In this document: positions 6,126 to 6,506 of the stretch, in pieces | Layout: each line of letters begins with the position of its first letter | Numbering within the stretch: position 1 is the stretch's first letter | Source: Deltaproteobacteria bacterium | GTDB taxonomy: Bacteria > Desulfobacterota > Desulfovibrionia > Desulfovibrionales > Desulfovibrionaceae | DNA: 6,506 nt | Direction: 5' to 3' | Assembly: GCA_025350085.1 (NCBI GenBank) | Contig: JANXYI010000170.1 | Coordinates: forward strand, 1 to 6,506 | Notes under the pieces: generated by a model | Told to the model about the DNA's origin: nothing | Seen by the model: only the letters and a program-made list of their open reading frames with translations | The model's database searches: none | Program-made: the position numbers and the translations under genes

Positions 6126-6143
6126 GCTGACCGGACGGTCAGC
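6126..6143 (-). terminator. Hairpin overlapping the stop of the MEMO-family gene (weak terminator candidate)
   Basis: GCTGACCG (6126-6133) and CGGTCAGC (6136-6143) are perfect inverted repeats with a two-base centre, giving a seven-base-pair stem with a four-base loop in practice. The TGA stop of the minus-strand gene (TCA at 6139-6141) lies inside one arm. No U-run follows on the minus strand, so termination is uncertain. It may act together with the structured region next to it. Confidence 0.35.
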
Positions 6144-6506
6144 TGGCGATCATCCCGGCATAGCCCACCACGCGGCGCATCTCGCCGTTCATCTCGCCGG
6201 AGGTGGCGTAGGCCGTGATCTCGGTCTGGGTGGCGCCCAGTTCGAGCGCCGCGGCGAGCGCCAGGGTCATGGGCAGCACCCCGCACATGCTGATGTTCTC
6301 GCCGCGCACGGTCTCGTAAAACGCCGTGGGGTTGAGCGCCAGGGCGGGATCGAGCGCCTTGGCGTCCAGCTCCTGGGCCAGCTCGTGGGTCACGAAATGG
6401 CTCATGTCCGAGCTGACGACCATGCTCACGGGCCGGGCAAAGGCGCGCAGCGCGCGGCCGATGGATTTGCCCACGGAGAGCAGGGTGGCCAGGTCCGGCT
6501 GGGACA
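6139..6506 (-). CDS. amrB: MEMO-family protein (AmmeMemoRadiSam system protein B), 5' end outside the window
   Basis: The minus-strand frame is open to the edge of the window, so 121 C-terminal residues are visible and the start is missing. A GTG at 6472-6474 is an internal Val, because the family sequence continues upstream of it (LLSVGKSIGRAL). Recognisable marks are VVSSDMSHF, ISMCGVLP and YATSGEMNGEMRRVVGYAG, the typical C-terminal half of MEMO-like proteins. Human MEMO1 has a His in the SSD-xxH segment and a metal-ligand Cys in the xCG segment, and both are kept here. In many prokaryotes this protein is encoded with an AMMECR1 domain protein and a radical SAM protein (the AmmeMemoRadiSam set), but those partners are not in view. 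The biochemical role is unsettled; the gene symbol is used loosely. Confidence 0.85.
   Translation of the reverse strand, partial: SQPDLATLLSVGKSIGRALRAFARPVSMVVSSDMSHFVTHELAQELDAKALDPALALNPTAFYETVRGENISMCGVLPMTLALAAALELGATQTEITAYATSGEMNGEMRRVVGYAGMIAS

Overview
This is a GC-rich, densely coded stretch of a bacterial chromosome, by eye about two thirds G+C. The gene content (FdhD, a MEMO-family protein of the AmmeMemoRadiSam type, a probable ribulose-phosphate 3-epimerase end, an NRAMP metal transporter) and the codon use suggest a sulfate-reducer-like deltaproteobacterium such as a Desulfovibrionaceae member. That assignment is an inference from general family knowledge; no rRNA or other marker is present. 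There is no sign of a mobile element, CRISPR array or tRNA.

Layout. Positions 1-100 hold the last codons of a probable Rpe. After a plausible sigma-70-type promoter (123-151) come two tandem, homologous exported alpha/beta hydrolases on the plus strand (202-1044 and 1070-1867). The downstream copy keeps a complete Ser-Asp-His set. The upstream copy has Gly in place of the nucleophile Ser and Asp in place of the oxyanion-loop Gly. The pair converges, with only 10 bases between, on two minus-strand genes: fdhD (1878-2663), and upstream of it an NRAMP Mn/Fe-type transporter (2762-4030, GTG start). The 98-base gap between those two contains an unusual G-run repeat on the coding strand.

A 188-base divergent region (4031-4218) carries a good promoter candidate with a 13-base direct repeat beside it. 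It leads to an exported caspase-like (peptidase C14) protein with a long coiled coil and an unrecognised C-terminal domain (4219-5964). A long perfect hairpin (5984-6021) closes that gene. A small palindrome-rich intergenic stretch follows (about 6070-6143). The window ends inside a minus-strand MEMO-family gene that is cut off at its 5' end (6139-6506).

Functionally the window looks like a patchwork of housekeeping and envelope genes rather than one pathway. FdhD serves formate dehydrogenase maturation and the NRAMP protein brings in divalent metal. The hydrolase pair and the caspase-like protein are predicted to act outside the cytoplasm. The items most worth following up are the pseudoenzyme/enzyme hydrolase pair and the caspase-coiled-coil-unknown-domain protein. 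No clearly new multi-gene system can be shown from the sequence alone.
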